The notes: a model not told the origin generated them from the sequence alone. A stretch of DNA of 32,131 nt from an uncultured Clostridia bacterium (GCA_934796775.1 CAKVPH010000021.1:1-32131), one strand, 5' to 3'. Counted from the first letter of the stretch, positions 15,464 through 23,960 are shown. Made by a program: numbers and translations.

Positions 15464-15853
15464 TTATACTCTACGACGTTTGGGCGGACGGCATCCGTTG
15501 TGAGGAATGGGCGAAACGTCTTGAATGAGCGTTACTTCGAGTCCTAAAACGCCGAGCGCTCTGATTGCGGACTCTCTGCCCTGTCCGGGACCTTTTACAT
15601 ATACTTCAACCGAACGCAGACCGTGTTCCATAGCTGCCTTTGCAGCGATTTCGGAAGCCTGTTGTGCGGCGAACGGAGTGCTCTTTCTCGAACCTCTGTA
15701 GCCTAAGCTGCCTGCGCTCGAGTGTGAGATAGCGTTACCGTTCATATCGGTTACCGTAACTATCGTATTGTTGAAAGAGGACTGAATGTGAACCTGACCT
15801 TTGTCAACTTTTTTAAGTTCTTTACGTTTTCTGACTACTTTTTTTACAGCCAT
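15464..15853 (-). CDS. rpsK: 30S ribosomal protein S11
   Basis: Platform protein of the 30S subunit near the E site. 129 residues, full length, with SSFNNTIVTVTD, GYRGSRKSTPFAAQ and the C-terminal HNGCRPPKRRRV. It lies between rpsM (17 bp upstream) and rpsD, the standard order. ATG with AGGAGG upstream. Confidence 0.97.
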   Translation of the reverse strand: MAVKKVVRKRKELKKVDKGQVHIQSSFNNTIVTVTDMNGNAISHSSAGSLGYRGSRKSTPFAAQQASEIAAKAAMEHGLRSVEVYVKGPGQGRESAIRALGVLGLEVTLIQDVSPIPHNGCRPPKRRRV

Positions 15854-15870
15854 TTTTTCATCCTCCTGCC

Positions 15871-16248
15871 TTACTTAGTAGCGGTCTTTTTCTTAGCGAC
15901 CGTTCTTCTCGGGCCTTTACGCGTTCTCGCGTTGCGCTTCGAGCTTTGACCTCTTACGGGCAAACCTTTTCTGTGACGCAGTCCGCGATAGCAGCCGATT
16001 TCCATAAGTCTCTTTATAGAAAGGTTGACTTCGCTGCGAAGTTCGCCTTCTACGTGAACGTGAGCTTCGATATACTTCATCAACTTGGAAATATCGGCAT
16101 CGGTGAGATCCTTAACTCTTACGTCGGGATCTACTCCTGTTTCTTTCAATATTTTACGGGACGTAGCAAAGCCTATACCATAAATGTAGGTCAAGCCCGC
16201 TTCGATTCGTTTTTCTCTCGGTAAATCTACACCGGCAATACGTGCCAT
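15871..16248 (-). CDS. rpsM: 30S ribosomal protein S13
   Basis: Head protein of the 30S subunit that contacts the P-site tRNA and L5. 125 residues with MARIAGVDLPREKRIE, TYIYGIGFATSRKIL, GCYRGLRHRKGLPVRGQ and a basic tail. ATG with GGAGGTT upstream. A 119-bp gap separates it from rpmJ; the gap holds no clear promoter or terminator. Confidence 0.97.
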   Translation of the reverse strand: MARIAGVDLPREKRIEAGLTYIYGIGFATSRKILKETGVDPDVRVKDLTDADISKLMKYIEAHVHVEGELRSEVNLSIKRLMEIGCYRGLRHRKGLPVRGQSSKRNARTRKGPRRTVAKKKTATK

Positions 16249-16367
16249 TTGATTATTTGAACCTCCAAATTCTTGCTATTTGTCTATAATTAGTAAATTG
16301 TGTTATATATAAGTTTCCCGTGCCGAATAGATGGAATGTTCTCTTCTTTACGGAAAAATAGTTTTCG

Positions 16368-16484
16368 TTAGCCTTGTCTTTGCTTGTGGCTCTTATCTTT
16401 GGAGCAAATGCACATTACTTTGCCTTCTCTTTTGATAATTTTGCAATCTTTGCACATAGGCTTAACAGACGGTCTTACTTTCAT
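16368..16484 (-). CDS. rpmJ: 50S ribosomal protein L36
   Basis: A 38-residue zinc protein of the large subunit, beginning MKVRPSVKPMCKDCKIIKR and ending in a KSHKQRQG tail. Cysteines of CKDC and CIC plus the histidine in the tail form the usual zinc site, so this is the zinc (C+) form. ATG with GGAGGAATT upstream. Short enough to be missed by length cut-offs; its place between infA and rpsM is canonical. Confidence 0.96.
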   Translation of the reverse strand: MKVRPSVKPMCKDCKIIKREGKVMCICSKDKSHKQRQG

Positions 16485-16521
16485 AATTTTAATTCCTCCG
16501 AATATTTTTTTTGCGCGGCGA

Positions 16522-16743
16522 TCAGTTTTTACTGCGCCAAACGATTCTGCCTTTTGTCAGATCGTACGGACTCATTTCGAGCTTTACACCGTCACCCGGA
16601 ATGATCTTTATATAGTTCATTCTGAGCTTTCCCGATATATACGCCGTAATGATATGACCGTTCGAGAGTTTTACTTTAAACGTCGCGTTGGGCAACGCTT
16701 CGAGTATAACGCCTTCGGCTTCTATAACGTCTTCCTTAGACAC
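16522..16743 (-). CDS. infA: Translation initiation factor IF-1
   Basis: Binds the ribosomal A site during initiation. 73 residues, a single OB-fold, with EAEGVILEALPNATFKVKL, GHIITAYISGKLRMNYI and DLTKGRIVWR. The start codon is GTG, supported by GGAGG 8 nt upstream and by alignment with the family N-terminus. It follows map by 21 bp. Confidence 0.96.
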   Translation of the reverse strand: MSKEDVIEAEGVILEALPNATFKVKLSNGHIITAYISGKLRMNYIKIIPGDGVKLEMSPYDLTKGRIVWRSKN

Positions 16744-16764
16744 TGGTTTACCTCCGTTTTATTT

Positions 16765-17502
16765 TTAAAGGGTGAGTATTTCTACCCCGCTTGCGGTAAT
16801 CGCAATCGTGTTTTCATAGTGCGCGGAAGGTTTACCGTCCCGCGTTACGCATTTCCACCCGTCGATAATAATCTCGTGGCTGCCCATGTTAATCATGGGT
16901 TCTACCGCTATGGTCATATTCTCGCGCAGGCGTATGCCTGTACCCTTCTTTCCGTAGTTGGGAACTTCCGGATCTTCGTGAAGCTGCCTGCCCACGCCAT
17001 GACCTACCATTTCCCTTACGACAGAAAAACCGTTTGACTCCGCATAGGTCTGCACCTGATAGCCTATGTCGCCTATCGCGCTTCCCACGCAAATTCCTTT
17101 TATTCCTTCAAAAAAACTCTGCTTTGTTACCTCTATCAGACGCTTCTTTTCGGGATCTATGTCTCCACAATAGAAACTTCTTGCAGCGTCGCCGTTAAAG
17201 CCGTTATAAAACGCTCCTACGTCGATACTGACTATTTCCCCTTCTTTTATGACTCTGTCGGACGGGAATCCGTGAACTACAACCTCGTCTATAGAGGCGC
17301 ATATCGTCCCCGGGAAACCGCCTAAGCCTAAAAAGTTAGGTCTTGCCCCGCAGCTCGTAATGTAATCATAAGCTATTTTATCAAGCTCTTTGGTTGTCAT
17401 TCCGGCATGCAGTTTATCTTCAATTAAATTCAACACGTCGCGCGTTATGCGACAAGCCGCTCTCATTTGTTCTAATTCGGCAGGCGTTTTGATGTGTATC
17501 AT
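16765..17502 (-). CDS. map: Methionine aminopeptidase, type I
   Basis: Removes the initiator methionine from nascent proteins. 245 residues, without an N-terminal extension. The five metal ligands are in place: D94 (SIDVGAF), D105 (NGDAARS), H168 (MVGHGVG), E201 (AVEPM) and E230 (AHYENT). His77 is the usual substrate-side histidine. ATG start overlaps the adk stop as ATGA, so the two are translationally coupled. Confidence 0.96.
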   Translation of the reverse strand: MIHIKTPAELEQMRAACRITRDVLNLIEDKLHAGMTTKELDKIAYDYITSCGARPNFLGLGGFPGTICASIDEVVVHGFPSDRVIKEGEIVSIDVGAFYNGFNGDAARSFYCGDIDPEKKRLIEVTKQSFFEGIKGICVGSAIGDIGYQVQTYAESNGFSVVREMVGHGVGRQLHEDPEVPNYGKKGTGIRLRENMTIAVEPMINMGSHEIIIDGWKCVTRDGKPSAHYENTIAITASGVEILTL

Positions 17503-18125
17503 TTTCCTTGTCCTAATTTTTCAACTATCTCGGCAAATACCTTCTTTATGTCGTTATCGCCGTTTATGGGAACAAGCTTACCTTTTTCTTTATAAAAATT
17601 TACCAAAGGTGCGGTTGAATCGTTATAAACTTTAATTCTTTCAGCAACGGTTTCTTCCTTGTCGTCCACACGCTGTATAAGCTTTGCGGAACACGTGCAA
17701 GTGTCTCTTCCGTTCAGAAAATCAATGTGATACGAAGCGTTGCATACAGGACATACTCTTCTTCCCGTAAGTCTTTTTAAAAGACGGTCGAAAGGTATCT
17801 CTATATCGACAACGTAATCTATATCCGAAAATTTTTCAAGCTGTTCTGCCTGATAAATCGTTCTCGGAAAACCGTCGAGCAAAAAACCGTTTTTCAAATC
17901 GTCTTCAGACAATCTGTTTTTGACTATTTGTACGGTTACGTCGTCGGGAACCAGCATACCTCTATCTATATAAGATTTTGCAAGCACGCCTATTTCCGTG
18001 CGCTCTTTTATGTTACGTCTGAATATATCGCCCGTTGATATATGAACAAGTTTGTATTGTTCGGCGAGCAATGCCGCCTGTGTTCCCTTACCCGAGCCGG
18101 GCGCGCCCAATAAAATTATCTTCAT
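17499..18125 (-). CDS. adk: Adenylate kinase
   Basis: Interconverts ATP and AMP with two ADP. 208 residues, long-LID form. P-loop GAPGSGKGT (7-15), AMP site STGDIFRRN and DGFPRT. The LID has CPVC followed by a CTC group, so the second metal pair is C-x-C instead of the usual C-x2-C/D, and the loop between pairs is short. Start ATG at 18125 has no clear Shine-Dalgarno sequence, unlike its neighbours; a hairpin lies just upstream (18150-18171). Confidence 0.95.
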   Translation of the reverse strand: MKIILLGAPGSGKGTQAALLAEQYKLVHISTGDIFRRNIKERTEIGVLAKSYIDRGMLVPDDVTVQIVKNRLSEDDLKNGFLLDGFPRTIYQAEQLEKFSDIDYVVDIEIPFDRLLKRLTGRRVCPVCNASYHIDFLNGRDTCTCSAKLIQRVDDKEETVAERIKVYNDSTAPLVNFYKEKGKLVPINGDNDIKKVFAEIVEKLGQGK

Positions 18126-18149
18126 ATCGCTTATTATTTTTCCGGCGTC

Positions 18150-18171
18150 CGTTCCCCGTTTAAGGGGAACG
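18150..18171 (-). promoter_or_regulatory. Hairpin between secY and adk
   Basis: A perfect 8-bp stem CGTTCCCC/GGGGAACG with a 6-nt loop, in the 65-bp secY-adk gap. It lacks a following T run, so it does not look like a terminator. It could mask or position the adk start, which has a poor ribosome-binding site. The TTCCCC...GGGGAA core recalls the intergenic repeats elsewhere in the window. Confidence 0.5.
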
Positions 18172-18190
18172 AAAGCCGCATTTAATTTTT

Positions 18191-19513
18191 TTATTTAAGG
18201 AAACCCTTATAATTTTTCATCATTATCTGAGATTCAAGCGAGGTGTTAAGTTCAAGCGCAACCGATACTGCGATGAGCATTCCCGTTGCGGTGAATACCG
18301 ATGCTGAACCCGGATCGATAAGTCTGAATATAATCGACGGAATCAATGCGACGAGAGCTAAGAAGATCGCGCCGAATAAAGTGATTCTGTTGGAAACTCT
18401 CTTTAAATATTCGGTAGTGGGGTTACCCGGTCTGATACCGAGAATGAAACCGCCGTTCTGCTGAATACTTCTGGAGATTTCTTCGGGATTGAACTGTATT
18501 GTCGTGTAGAAATATGCAAAGCCTAAAATGAGCAAGCAAAGAACTACCATATACAGCCAGCTGCCCGTTCCCATCCACTGCTGCCACCGCATAAGGGCTG
18601 CGCTTGTGGGCCAGAACATTGTCATAATAAGTTCGGGAAACGACAAAATGGAGAAGGCAAATATAAGGGGCATAACGCCGTTTGCGTTTACCTTTATAGG
18701 GATAACGGACGACTGACCGCCATACATTTTTCTGCCTTTAACCTGTTTTGCGTATTGAACGGGTATCTTTCTTTCCGCGAGTTCTACGAACACTATGCAG
18801 CCGAATACTACTATGATTGCAACGAGGTAACCGATGAGTATCCAGAACGCATTGAGAGCCGCAGTGCCGCTGCTTGTTACGATGGTTTGAATCTGGTTGA
18901 CGAAGAACAAGCCTGCAGAAGAGATAACGCCTACGAAGATGAGAAGCGATATACCGTTTCCTATGCCGTAGTCGGTTATTCTTTCACCGATCCACATGGT
19001 TACAGCCGTACCCGAAGCGTAGAATATTACGGCAACGATGTAAGCAAGCCATTTCTGATCGAATAAAATCTGAGTTAAAGAAAGGTGTCCTTCAACTTCT
19101 ACCAGTTTGGTGCCGTAGTTCAAAAGTATACCTACCGACTGTATAACGGCAAGAAGTATAGCAACGTATCTGGTGATATTGTTAATACTGCGTCTGCCTT
19201 CTTCGCCGGCTTTGGACATTCTTTCCAAAGCGGGAATGGCAACCGTCAACAGTTGGATGATAATCGAAGAGTTGATGTAAGGGCTGATACCCATAGCAAA
19301 CCATGTTCCCTGAGCGAGCGCGCCGCCGGTCATCATGGACATAATGTTCAGATAACTGACGTTTTTGAGCTGATCGGAAGTGATAAGTTCGCTTCCGACG
19401 CCCGGAATAGGAATGTAGCATCCCAGTCTGTACAATAAGAGGAATAATAAGGTCCACCAAATTTTTACTCTTATTTCTTTGACTTTGAAAGCATTCTTTA
19501 AGGTTTCAAACAT
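18191..19513 (-). CDS. secY: Protein translocase subunit SecY
   Basis: Channel-forming subunit of the SecYEG translocon in the cytoplasmic membrane. 440 residues and about ten membrane helices. Typical blocks: YRLGCYIPIPGV (28-39), GISPYINSSIIIQLLT, YGIGNGISLLIF, and the cytoplasmic-loop segment RSIQQNGGFILGIRPG. ATG with GGAGGG 6 nt upstream. Between rplO and adk, the standard spc-operon position. Confidence 0.97.
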   Translation of the reverse strand: MFETLKNAFKVKEIRVKIWWTLLFLLLYRLGCYIPIPGVGSELITSDQLKNVSYLNIMSMMTGGALAQGTWFAMGISPYINSSIIIQLLTVAIPALERMSKAGEEGRRSINNITRYVAILLAVIQSVGILLNYGTKLVEVEGHLSLTQILFDQKWLAYIVAVIFYASGTAVTMWIGERITDYGIGNGISLLIFVGVISSAGLFFVNQIQTIVTSSGTAALNAFWILIGYLVAIIVVFGCIVFVELAERKIPVQYAKQVKGRKMYGGQSSVIPIKVNANGVMPLIFAFSILSFPELIMTMFWPTSAALMRWQQWMGTGSWLYMVVLCLLILGFAYFYTTIQFNPEEISRSIQQNGGFILGIRPGNPTTEYLKRVSNRITLFGAIFLALVALIPSIIFRLIDPGSASVFTATGMLIAVSVALELNTSLESQIMMKNYKGFLK

Positions 19514-19535
19514 TTTTCGCCCTCCGTAAACGCAA

Positions 19536-19985
19536 TCAGATTTCTTTGCAAGTGCCGCCGGCTTGTTCGATTGCCGCTTTTGCGCTTGCAGAGAATTTTT
19601 CCGCTTTCACGGTGAGAGCTTTGGTGAGCTTGCCTTCGCCTAAAACTTTAAGCCCGGCAGCATTTTTAACTTCGTGAATATGACCGGCAACGTATAACGT
19701 ATCGTAATCGATAACCGCGCCTGCCTCAAAGTTTTTCTCTAAAACGTCAAGATTGACGATAGCATATTCCTGTCTGAAATGGTTTTTAAAACCTCTCTTA
19801 GGAACTCTGCGAGTCAAAGGCATCTGTCCGCCTTCAAAGCCGGGACGTACTCCGCCGCCGCTTCTGGCCCATTGTCCTTTATGACCCTTGGCACTCGTTT
19901 TACCGAGTCCCGAACCTATACCTCTGCCCAGTCTTTTCTTGGAAGTTCTGGCGCCGTCGGCAGGTTGTAATGTATCTATTCTCAT
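19536..19985 (-). CDS. rplO: 50S ribosomal protein L15
   Basis: Late-assembly large-subunit protein. 149 residues beginning MRIDTLQPADGARTSKKRLGRGIGSG, with the glycine-rich SGGGVRPGFEGGQMPLTRR stretch typical of L15. The start is placed at the ATG at 19985, with GGAAGG upstream, because this fits the family N-terminus; an in-frame ATG 11 codons earlier would overlap rpmD. Confidence 0.96.
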   Translation of the reverse strand: MRIDTLQPADGARTSKKRLGRGIGSGLGKTSAKGHKGQWARSGGGVRPGFEGGQMPLTRRVPKRGFKNHFRQEYAIVNLDVLEKNFEAGAVIDYDTLYVAGHIHEVKNAAGLKVLGEGKLTKALTVKAEKFSASAKAAIEQAGGTCKEI

Positions 19986-20004
19986 GATTAAACCTTCCTT
20001 TCGA

Positions 20005-20202
20005 TTAGTTTCTTTCAACTTTTACAAGGTGAGATACTTTATCAAGCATTCCCTGTAAAGCCGGGCTGTCTTTATACTCTTTGGTTTGTCCGATTTTGTG
20101 AAGTCCCAAAGCAGCAACGGTAGCCTGTTGATCTTTTAATCTTCCGACGGTACTCTTTACGAGAGTAACTTTTACGGTAGTATTTTTATTTTCTTTAGCC
20201 AT
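20005..20202 (-). CDS. rpmD: 50S ribosomal protein L30
   Basis: Small large-subunit protein, 65 residues, with VKVTLVKSTVGRLKDQQATV and LGLHKIGQTKEYKDSPALQGM. It has a short hydrophilic N-terminal extension (MAKENKNT). Ten bp after rpsE, with AGGAGGG upstream. Confidence 0.95.
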   Translation of the reverse strand: MAKENKNTTVKVTLVKSTVGRLKDQQATVAALGLHKIGQTKEYKDSPALQGMLDKVSHLVKVERN

Positions 20203-20212
20203 GTCGCCCTCC

Positions 20213-20737
20213 TTAACCGTTTAAAACTTCTTCAACGGTCTTTCCGCGAAGTGCGGCAACCTGTTCAGCCGTCTTTAACTGATAAAGTCCGGTCAAAACT
20301 GCCTTAACCATGTTGGTCGGGTTGCTGGTGCCGTGTGATTTCGTTCTGATGTTGGTGATGCCTACGGCTTCCATTACCGCACGAACGGGACCGCCCGCTA
20401 TAACTCCGGTACCTTCTTCAGCAGGGAGCATTATAACCTGTCCTCTGCCGAACTTTGCTACCAGACCGTGAGGTATGGTGTTGCCGAGAAGTGCAACGGG
20501 TTTCATGTTTTTTCTTGCCTGTGCGCTTGCTTTTTCGATTGCTTCGGGTACTTCGTTAGCTTTTCCCGTGCCGCAACCTACTCTGCCTGCGCCGTCGCCT
20601 ACGACTACCAAAGCAGCAAAACGCATTTTACGTCCGCCTTTTACAACCTTGGTTACGCGATTGACGGTAATGAGTTTTTTAATGAGACCGTCGTTTTCCT
20701 GTTGTCTTTTCTGAGGTCTGCTGTTTTCTCTTGCCAT
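20213..20737 (-). CDS. rpsE: 30S ribosomal protein S5
   Basis: 30S protein at the mRNA entry site involved in decoding accuracy. 174 residues. The dsRNA-binding-like N-terminal domain has LITVNRVTKVVKGGRKMRFAA (about 21-41), followed by VVGDGAGRVGCGTGKANEVP and the C-terminal GGPVRAVMEAVGITNIRTKS. ATG with AGGAGG upstream. Confidence 0.97.
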   Translation of the reverse strand: MARENSRPQKRQQENDGLIKKLITVNRVTKVVKGGRKMRFAALVVVGDGAGRVGCGTGKANEVPEAIEKASAQARKNMKPVALLGNTIPHGLVAKFGRGQVIMLPAEEGTGVIAGGPVRAVMEAVGITNIRTKSHGTSNPTNMVKAVLTGLYQLKTAEQVAALRGKTVEEVLNG

Positions 20738-20749
20738 GACCGTGCCTCC

Positions 20750-21118
20750 TTAAAACTTAAGACCGGCTTCTCTCGCGCCGTCTGCAAGTGCGGCTACTCT
20801 GCCGATGTAAAGATATCCGCCTCTGTCGAATACGACGTTTTCGATACCTTTTGCAAGTGCCTTTTTAGCAAGTTCCGCGCCTACGATTTTAGCCGCGCCT
20901 TTCTTATCCTTGCCTTCGATTGCTTTTATAACTTCTTTTTCTACAGTCGAGCAGGCACAAAGAGTGATTCCCTTTGTATCGTCGATTATCTGCGCATAGA
21001 TGTTGCTCAGACTTCTGTAAACGCAAAGTCTGGGACATTCGGGCGTTCCGGACACTTTAAGGCGTACTCTTGCATGTCTTTTCTTTCTGTCTTGATTTTT
21101 ATTTATCTTAGAAATCAT
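20750..21118 (-). CDS. rplR: 50S ribosomal protein L18
   Basis: Binds 5S rRNA with L5 and L25. 122 residues, with RLKVSGTPECPRLCVYRSL, YAQIIDDTKGITLCACST and the C-terminal FDRGGYLYIGRVAALADGAR signature. It sits between rplF and rpsE as in the canonical spc operon. Confidence 0.97.
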   Translation of the reverse strand: MISKINKNQDRKKRHARVRLKVSGTPECPRLCVYRSLSNIYAQIIDDTKGITLCACSTVEKEVIKAIEGKDKKGAAKIVGAELAKKALAKGIENVVFDRGGYLYIGRVAALADGAREAGLKF

Positions 21119-21132
21119 ATCAATTCACTCCT

Positions 21133-21669
21133 TTATTTGCCCGTCTTGCCTTCTTTACGAACGATAACTTCGTCTTTATAACGGATTCCGTATCCGTGAT
21201 AAGGTTCGGGAAGTCTTATCGATCTGATGTTGGCAGAAATCTGACCTACGAGAACTTTATCGATTCCCTTAACGGTAATTTCTGTCTGTGAAGGACAAGC
21301 TAACGTGATTCCGTCGGGTGCTTCTACTTCTACGGGGTGAGAATATCCTACGTTAAGTACGAGTTTCTTGCCCTGCATCTGTACTTTCCAACCTACGCCG
21401 TTTACGATAAGACCCTTTTCGTAGCCCTTCGTAACGCCTTCTACCATGTTGTGAAGCAACGCTCTGTAAAGTCCGTGTTTAGCTCTCGTGGGGCCGAGGT
21501 CGTTAGCTCTTGTTAAATGAGCTACGCCGCCGTCAACCGTAATGGTTATCTGAGGATCGTAATCCTGTGTGAGAGTTCCCAAAGGACCTTTAACGGTGAA
21601 TTCTTTTTCTTTAACGTCAACGGTGACGCCTGCCGGTATGGCTACCGGTTCTCTTCCTATTCTGGACAT
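21133..21669 (-). CDS. rplF: 50S ribosomal protein L6
   Basis: Two-domain protein near the factor-binding site of the large subunit. 178 residues, MSRIGREPVAIPAGVTVDV at the N-terminus and PEPYHGYGIRYKDEVIVRKEG at the C-terminus, both diagnostic. Normal length. ATG with GGAGG upstream, 15 bp after rpsH. Confidence 0.97.
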   Translation of the reverse strand: MSRIGREPVAIPAGVTVDVKEKEFTVKGPLGTLTQDYDPQITITVDGGVAHLTRANDLGPTRAKHGLYRALLHNMVEGVTKGYEKGLIVNGVGWKVQMQGKKLVLNVGYSHPVEVEAPDGITLACPSQTEITVKGIDKVLVGQISANIRSIRLPEPYHGYGIRYKDEVIVRKEGKTGK

Positions 21670-21684
21670 AAACCGTAAACCTCC

Positions 21685-22074
21685 TTACCAGACGTAGGCG
21701 AGTACTTCGCCGCCGTGATTTTGTTTTCTCGCTTCTTTATCGGTCATAACGCCCTTAGGAGTCGAGATGATCGCAATACCCAAACCGCCCAGAACTTTGG
21801 GAAGTTCGTCTTTGCCGGAATATATTCTAAGACCGGGTTTAGAAATTCTCTTTAAACCGGAAATAACTTTTTCCCCCTTAGGACCATACTTTAAAGTAAC
21901 TTTAATGGTTTCTTTATTGTCGCCTACGAGCTCATAATTTTTAATATAACCTTCGGCAAGAAGTATTCTTGCAATTTCTTTTTTCATGTTGGAAGCGGGG
22001 ATATCCACTTCGTCGTGCTTTACTACCAGCGCATTTCTGATGCGAGTAAGCATATCAGCAATAGGATCTGTCAT
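21685..22074 (-). CDS. rpsH: 30S ribosomal protein S8
   Basis: Primary binder of the 16S central domain and, in E. coli, the repressor of the spc operon. 129 residues, with MTDPIADMLTRIRNA, KPGLRIYSGKDELPKVLGGLG and ISTPKGVMTDKEAR. ATG with GAGGAGG upstream, 15 bp after rpsN. Whether S8 controls this operon cannot be told from the sequence. Confidence 0.97.
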   Translation of the reverse strand: MTDPIADMLTRIRNALVVKHDEVDIPASNMKKEIARILLAEGYIKNYELVGDNKETIKVTLKYGPKGEKVISGLKRISKPGLRIYSGKDELPKVLGGLGIAIISTPKGVMTDKEARKQNHGGEVLAYVW

Positions 22075-22089
22075 GTTTTGTTCCTCCTC

Positions 22090-22275
22090 TTACCAGCTGG
22101 CTTTCTTTACGCCGGGAATCTGACCTTTATAAGCCAGATTTCTGAAGCATATTCTGCAAATGCCGTATTTGCGAAGAACCGCGTGCGGTCTGCCGCAAAT
22201 GCTGCATCTCGTGTAAGCTCTCGTAGAGAACTTCGGCGTTCTCTGCTGTTTGTTTATCATTGATTTTTTAGCCAT
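22090..22275 (-). CDS. rpsN: 30S ribosomal protein S14, type Z
   Basis: Zinc-binding short S14. 61 residues, with the four cysteines CSIC and CRIC and the conserved GRPHAVLRKYGICR. The short zinc form is the usual one in Gram-positive spc operons. ATG with AAGGAG upstream. Confidence 0.97.
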   Translation of the reverse strand: MAKKSMINKQQRTPKFSTRAYTRCSICGRPHAVLRKYGICRICFRNLAYKGQIPGVKKASW

Positions 22276-22289
22276 ATCCGAATTTCTCC

Positions 22290-22886
22290 TTACTCTGCTT
22301 TAAAAGGCATACCGAGCGCTCTTAAAAGTTCTCTTGCCTCTTCGTCGGTGTTGGCGGTGGTAACGAAACAAATATCGAATCCTCTTACCTTTTCTACCTG
22401 ATCGTACTGGATTTCGGGGAAGATAAGTTGTTCCTTAATACCCATCGCGTAATTTCCTCTGCCGTCGAACGACTTCGTGGGAACGCCCTTGAAGTCTCTT
22501 ACTCTCGGAAGTCCTATGGATACGAGCTTATCAAAGAAGTCGTACATTCTGTCGCCGCGGAGCGTCACTTTAATACCGACGTTCATACCCTGTCTTACTT
22601 TGAAGTTTGCAACCGACTTTTTAGCGGTAGTCAAAACGGGTTTCTGTCCTGCGATAGCAGTGAGTTCCTGCTGTACGAGCTGTACGCTCTTTGCATTATC
22701 CTTAACGTCGCCGAGACCGCCGTTTATAGTGATCTTAACGAGTTTGGGAACCTGGTTTATATTCTTATAATTGAAATGCTTCATAAGATACGGTACGACT
22801 TCTTCGACGTACTTAGTTCTTACTCTGCTAACATACTTTGAATCGGTTGCAGCTTCTTTAGCAACCTGAGTCTTTTTTTCTGCCAC
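22290..22886 (-). CDS. rplE: 50S ribosomal protein L5
   Basis: 5S rRNA-binding protein of the central protuberance. 198 residues, about 18 longer than usual because of a charged N-terminal extension (MAEKKTQVAKEAATDSKYVS). The core follows: NINQVPKLVKITINGGLG, LTAIAGQKPVLTTAKKSVA, GVKVTLRG-type and RDFKGVPTKSFDGRGNY. The start codon is GTG with GGAGG 8 nt upstream; an extension without this start is not supported. Confidence 0.96.
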   Translation of the reverse strand: MAEKKTQVAKEAATDSKYVSRVRTKYVEEVVPYLMKHFNYKNINQVPKLVKITINGGLGDVKDNAKSVQLVQQELTAIAGQKPVLTTAKKSVANFKVRQGMNVGIKVTLRGDRMYDFFDKLVSIGLPRVRDFKGVPTKSFDGRGNYAMGIKEQLIFPEIQYDQVEKVRGFDICFVTTANTDEEARELLRALGMPFKAE

Positions 22887-22900
22887 TTTGAAGTCCTCCG

Positions 22901-23290
22901 TTATGCCTTATCGGCACTTTTTTTCTTTGTCGCTCTCTTAGCGGGTTTCTTTGCGGTTTCTTTAACCTCTGCTTTTACGTCGAGAGATTTGCCGCAGCCT
23001 TCGTGCTTGCAAACGCGAATTTTCTTGTCGCCTTCGATTTTGTATCCGACTCTGGTCGGCTTACCGCATGCGGGGCATACAACCATTACGTTGCTTGCGT
23101 CGATAGGACCGGTTACGCTTACGATTGCGGACGTTTCCTGTGCGGAACGCGCTTTTCTGTGCTTCTTCTGAATATTTACTCCGTCAACAACTACTCTGTT
23201 ATCGGTAGGAATAGAGCGAAGTACTTTGCCCTTTTTACCTTTGTCCTTACCGGCGATAACGAGGACGGTATCGTTCTTTTTAACTTTCAT
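22901..23290 (-). CDS. rplX: 50S ribosomal protein L24 with C-terminal tail
   Basis: Assembly initiator of the large subunit. 129 residues from the ATG at 23290, chosen because AAGGAG lies 8 nt upstream; a GTG three codons earlier is too close to that site. A KOW motif (KKNDTVLVIAGKDKGKKGKV) is followed by GVNIQKKHRK and a zinc-like CPACGKPTRVGYK...CKHEGC module. A Lys/Ala-rich tail (about 105-129) extends beyond the usual ~105-residue length. Confidence 0.96.
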   Translation of the reverse strand: MKVKKNDTVLVIAGKDKGKKGKVLRSIPTDNRVVVDGVNIQKKHRKARSAQETSAIVSVTGPIDASNVMVVCPACGKPTRVGYKIEGDKKIRVCKHEGCGKSLDVKAEVKETAKKPAKRATKKKSADKA

Positions 23291-23302
23291 ATCGGTCACT
23301 CC

Positions 23303-23671
23303 TTATAACACTTCGGGTGCGAGAGAAACGATCTTCATGTAGTCTTTTTCACGAAGTTCTCTTGCTACCGGTCCAAAGATACGCGTACCCTTGGGCTGCT
23401 TTTGCGCGTCTATGATTACTGCGGCGTTATCGTCGAATCTGATGTGAGTGCCGTCTGCACGACGAAGTCCGCTGGTAGATCTTACGATTACAGCTTTAAC
23501 TACTTCGCCTTTCTTAACGGCTCCGCCGGGAGTAGCAGTCTTTACGCTTGCTACGATTACGTCGCCGATGTTGCCCCATTTTCTGAAGGATCCGCCGAGA
23601 ACTTTTATACACATGATTTCTTTTGCGCCGGAGTTATCGGCAGCAGTCAGTCTTGTCTGAGCCTGTATCAT
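23303..23671 (-). CDS. rplN: 50S ribosomal protein L14
   Basis: Large-subunit protein at the intersubunit bridge. 122 residues, the exact usual length. MIQAQTRLTAADNSGAKEIM, KKGEVVKAVIVRSTSGLRR and GTRIFGPVARELREKDYMKI are diagnostic. ATG with AGGAGG upstream. Confidence 0.98.
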   Translation of the reverse strand: MIQAQTRLTAADNSGAKEIMCIKVLGGSFRKWGNIGDVIVASVKTATPGGAVKKGEVVKAVIVRSTSGLRRADGTHIRFDDNAAVIIDAQKQPKGTRIFGPVARELREKDYMKIVSLAPEVL

Positions 23672-23685
23672 ATTCTTAGTCCTCC

Positions 23686-23940
23686 TTACTTAGCCTTTTC
23701 AATGATTTCGGCAACGCGCCAGTTTTTGTCTTTACTCAGCTTTCTGGTTTCAACTATTCTGACTTTATCGCCTACGCCGCACTCGTTATTTTCGTCGTGC
23801 GCTTTAAATTTAACGGTGCTCGTTATTGTCTTTTTATAAAGCGGATGTTTAGCCTTTTCTTCGATGGCCACAACTACCGTTTTATCCATTTTATCGGAAA
23901 CAACGAGTCCTACTCTTTCTTTTCTGAGATTTCTTTCCAT
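23686..23940 (-). CDS. rpsQ: 30S ribosomal protein S17
   Basis: OB-fold primary 16S-binding protein. 84 residues, MERNLRKERVGLVVSDKMDKT at the N-terminus, KHPLYKKTI and GDKVRIVETRKLSKDKNWRV. ATG with GGAGG upstream, 20 bp after rpmC. Confidence 0.97.
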   Translation of the reverse strand: MERNLRKERVGLVVSDKMDKTVVVAIEEKAKHPLYKKTITSTVKFKAHDENNECGVGDKVRIVETRKLSKDKNWRVAEIIEKAK

Positions 23941-23960
23941 AATTCAACCTCCCTGCCCGC

